This document shows, piece after piece, positions 5,743 through 6,918 of a stretch of 6,918 nucleotides of DNA (its first letter is position 1; each line of letters starts with the position of its first letter). The position numbers and the translations under genes were made by a program. Origin of the DNA: Bifidobacterium breve (GTDB lineage: Bacteria > Actinomycetota > Actinomycetes > S36-B12); contig CALPZT020000084.1 in NCBI GenBank assembly GCA_943328365.2, forward strand, positions 1 through 6,918, read 5' to 3'. The notes beneath the pieces are model-generated. The model worked only from the letters and a program-made list of their open reading frames with translations. It made no database searches and was not told the origin of the DNA.

Positions 5743-5756
5743 GGGTGGCGGTTTGG

Positions 5757-6908
5757 CTAGGCGAGGGCTTGCTCGAGATCTGCAACCAGGTCCTCGAGGG
5801 TTTCGATCCCGACCGATAGCCGGATGAGGTCGGACGGCACCTCGAGCGGGCTGCCAGCCGCCGACGCGTGCGTCATGCGCCCGGGGTGCTCGATGAGCGA
5901 CTCCACGCCGCCGAGCGACTCACCAAGGGTGAAGACCTTCGTGCGGCCGCACACAGCGACTGCGTGCTCTTCGCCACCACTCACCCGGAATGAGATCATG
6001 CCGCCGAAGTCGCGCATCTGGCGCTTCGCGACCTCGTGGCCCGGATGCATCGCGAGCCCGGGCCACATGACCTGGACGACCGACGGGTGGTTGATGAGGA
6101 CGTCGACGATCGCCCGCGCATTCGCGCAGTGACGGTCCATTCGGACGCCGAGTGTCTTGATGCCGCGCAGGACGAGCCAGCTGTCGAATGGCCCGGCGAT
6201 GGCTCCCATGGCGTTCTGGTGGAACCGCAACTGCTGGACAAGCGCGGCATCGGTGGCGACGAGCGCGCCGCCGATGACGTCACTGTGACCGCCGAGGTAC
6301 TTCGTCGTGCTGTGAACGACGATGTCGGCGCCCAGGGCGATCGGCTGCTGCAGGTAGGGCGAGGCGAAGGTGCTGTCGACGACGAGCAGGGCGCCCGCCG
6401 CATGCGCCACCCCGGCCAGCGCGGCGATGTCGGCGATGTTGAGCAACGGGTTGGTCGGTGTCTCGATCCAGACGAGCTTCGTGCGCCCGGGGATGATGGC
6501 CGCCGCGACGGCAGCAGGGTCGGTGACGTCGGCCGGGGTGTGGTCGACTCCCCAGGGGCCGGCAACCTTCGAGAAGAGCCGGTAGGTGCCGCCATAGGCG
6601 TCGTTCGGGATGACCGCGTGGTCGCCGGGACGGCACACCGTGCGAATGACCGTGTCCTCGGCCGCGAGGCCCGAGGCGAAGGCGAGGCCCGCCGCATCGA
6701 GTACGCCGGGTGCTTCGAGGGCCGCGAGGCACTCCTCGAGCGCCGTGCGGGTCGGATTGCCGCTGCGCGAGTACTCGTACCCGCCGCGTAGCCCACCGAC
6801 TCCGTCTTGGGCATAGGTCGAGACCTGGTAGATCGGCGGCACGACGGCCCCCGTCAGCGGATCTGGCTCCTGGCCGGCATGAATCGCGCGCGTGTCGAAT
6901 CCACTCAT
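5757..6908 (-). CDS. metB: Cystathionine gamma-synthase (Cys/Met metabolism PLP enzyme)
   Basis: This cytoplasmic fold-type I PLP enzyme of 383 residues has the usual family length. It joins an activated homoserine (O-succinyl or O-acetyl) with cysteine to give cystathionine in methionine synthesis. The PLP lysine is K203 in STTKYLGGHSD. Y46/R48 in YEYSRSGNPTR are the phosphate-binding residues contributed by the neighbouring subunit, Y105 (NDAYGGT) stacks on the cofactor, D178 (VVDST) binds its ring nitrogen, and R363 (LIRLSVGIE) binds the substrate carboxylate. The HQNAMGAIAGPFDSWL and RGIKTL blocks match actinobacterial MetB proteins. Cystathionine gamma-lyase is so similar that reverse transsulfuration, releasing 2-oxobutyrate, cannot be excluded. 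The ATG at 6908 begins the conserved 'FDTRAIHAGQ' start. No clear Shine-Dalgarno is visible in the 10 bp left in the window. It converges on the sulfatase gene. Confidence 0.94.
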   Translation of the reverse strand: MSGFDTRAIHAGQEPDPLTGAVVPPIYQVSTYAQDGVGGLRGGYEYSRSGNPTRTALEECLAALEAPGVLDAAGLAFASGLAAEDTVIRTVCRPGDHAVIPNDAYGGTYRLFSKVAGPWGVDHTPADVTDPAAVAAAIIPGRTKLVWIETPTNPLLNIADIAALAGVAHAAGALLVVDSTFASPYLQQPIALGADIVVHSTTKYLGGHSDVIGGALVATDAALVQQLRFHQNAMGAIAGPFDSWLVLRGIKTLGVRMDRHCANARAIVDVLINHPSVVQVMWPGLAMHPGHEVAKRQMRDFGGMISFRVSGGEEHAVAVCGRTKVFTLGESLGGVESLIEHPGRMTHASAAGSPLEVPSDLIRLSVGIETLEDLVADLEQALA

Positions 6909-6918
6909 GCGTCGTACC

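Larger units (their letters stand above)
5510..5756. other. Convergent intergenic region filled with short repeats
   Basis: These 247 bp separate the stops of the converging sulfatase and metB genes. No convincing gene was found. The stretch holds two perfect direct-repeat pairs (24 and 15 bp) and one 20-bp inverted pair in the order C-B-D ... D'-B-C, listed separately. It is less G+C-rich in the repeats than in the flanking genes. Termination of both transcripts is expected here, but there is no U-tract of the classical kind. Confidence 0.8.

Noticed and set aside
1..6918. Phage, insertion-sequence or toxin-antitoxin genes
   Set aside because: No integrase, transposase, capsid, or paired small toxin/antitoxin frame was found. 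HExxH and DUF2786 proteins also occur in phages, but nothing else here supports a prophage.

Overview
This is G+C-rich bacterial DNA. Strong G/C preference at third codon positions, GTG starts, dense 4-11 bp gene overlaps and an actinobacteria-type gene set (a TIGR04338-like metallohydrolase next to a DUF2786 protein, a metB of the mycobacterial/Streptomyces kind) point to an actinobacterium. I cannot name the genus from the window. No tRNA, rRNA, CRISPR array, integrase or transposase was seen.

Layout. (1) Positions 1-2574 carry a tightly packed minus-strand operon. It reads right to left: an HExxH metallohydrolase (2092-2574), a DUF2786 protein (1293-2102), threonine ammonia-lyase ilvA (55-1296), and then perhaps the first codons of an ABC-transporter ATPase that runs off the left edge (1-44). 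The genes overlap by 11 bp and 4 bp, so translational coupling is likely. (2) A 38-bp divergent gap (2575-2612) holds a perfect 6-bp inverted repeat and overlapping -10-like hexamers for both directions. (3) Positions 2613-5509 carry a plus-strand pair: a 12-helix MFS transporter and an exported type I sulfatase that resembles N-acetylglucosamine-6-sulfatases. They overlap by a GTGA junction. (4) The convergent gap 5510-5756 is a small island of shuffled repeats: two perfect direct-repeat pairs and one long inverted-repeat pair, nested in mirror order. Its outer palindromes lie 22 nt from each flanking stop codon. (5) Positions 5757-6908 carry a minus-strand cystathionine gamma-synthase (metB) that starts near the right edge.

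How the genes fit together. ilvA makes 2-oxobutyrate for isoleucine. metB makes cystathionine, and many of its relatives also release 2-oxobutyrate, so the two amino-acid genes share a metabolic neighbourhood. The metallohydrolase/DUF2786 pair and the MFS/sulfatase pair lie between them. The MFS/sulfatase pair looks like one functional unit, with the sulfatase acting outside the membrane and the transporter moving a substrate or product; the substrate cannot be read from the sequence. The most unusual part of the window is the repeat island at 5531-5742. The most puzzling gene arrangement is the coupling of ilvA to a predicted peptidase and a DUF2786 protein.
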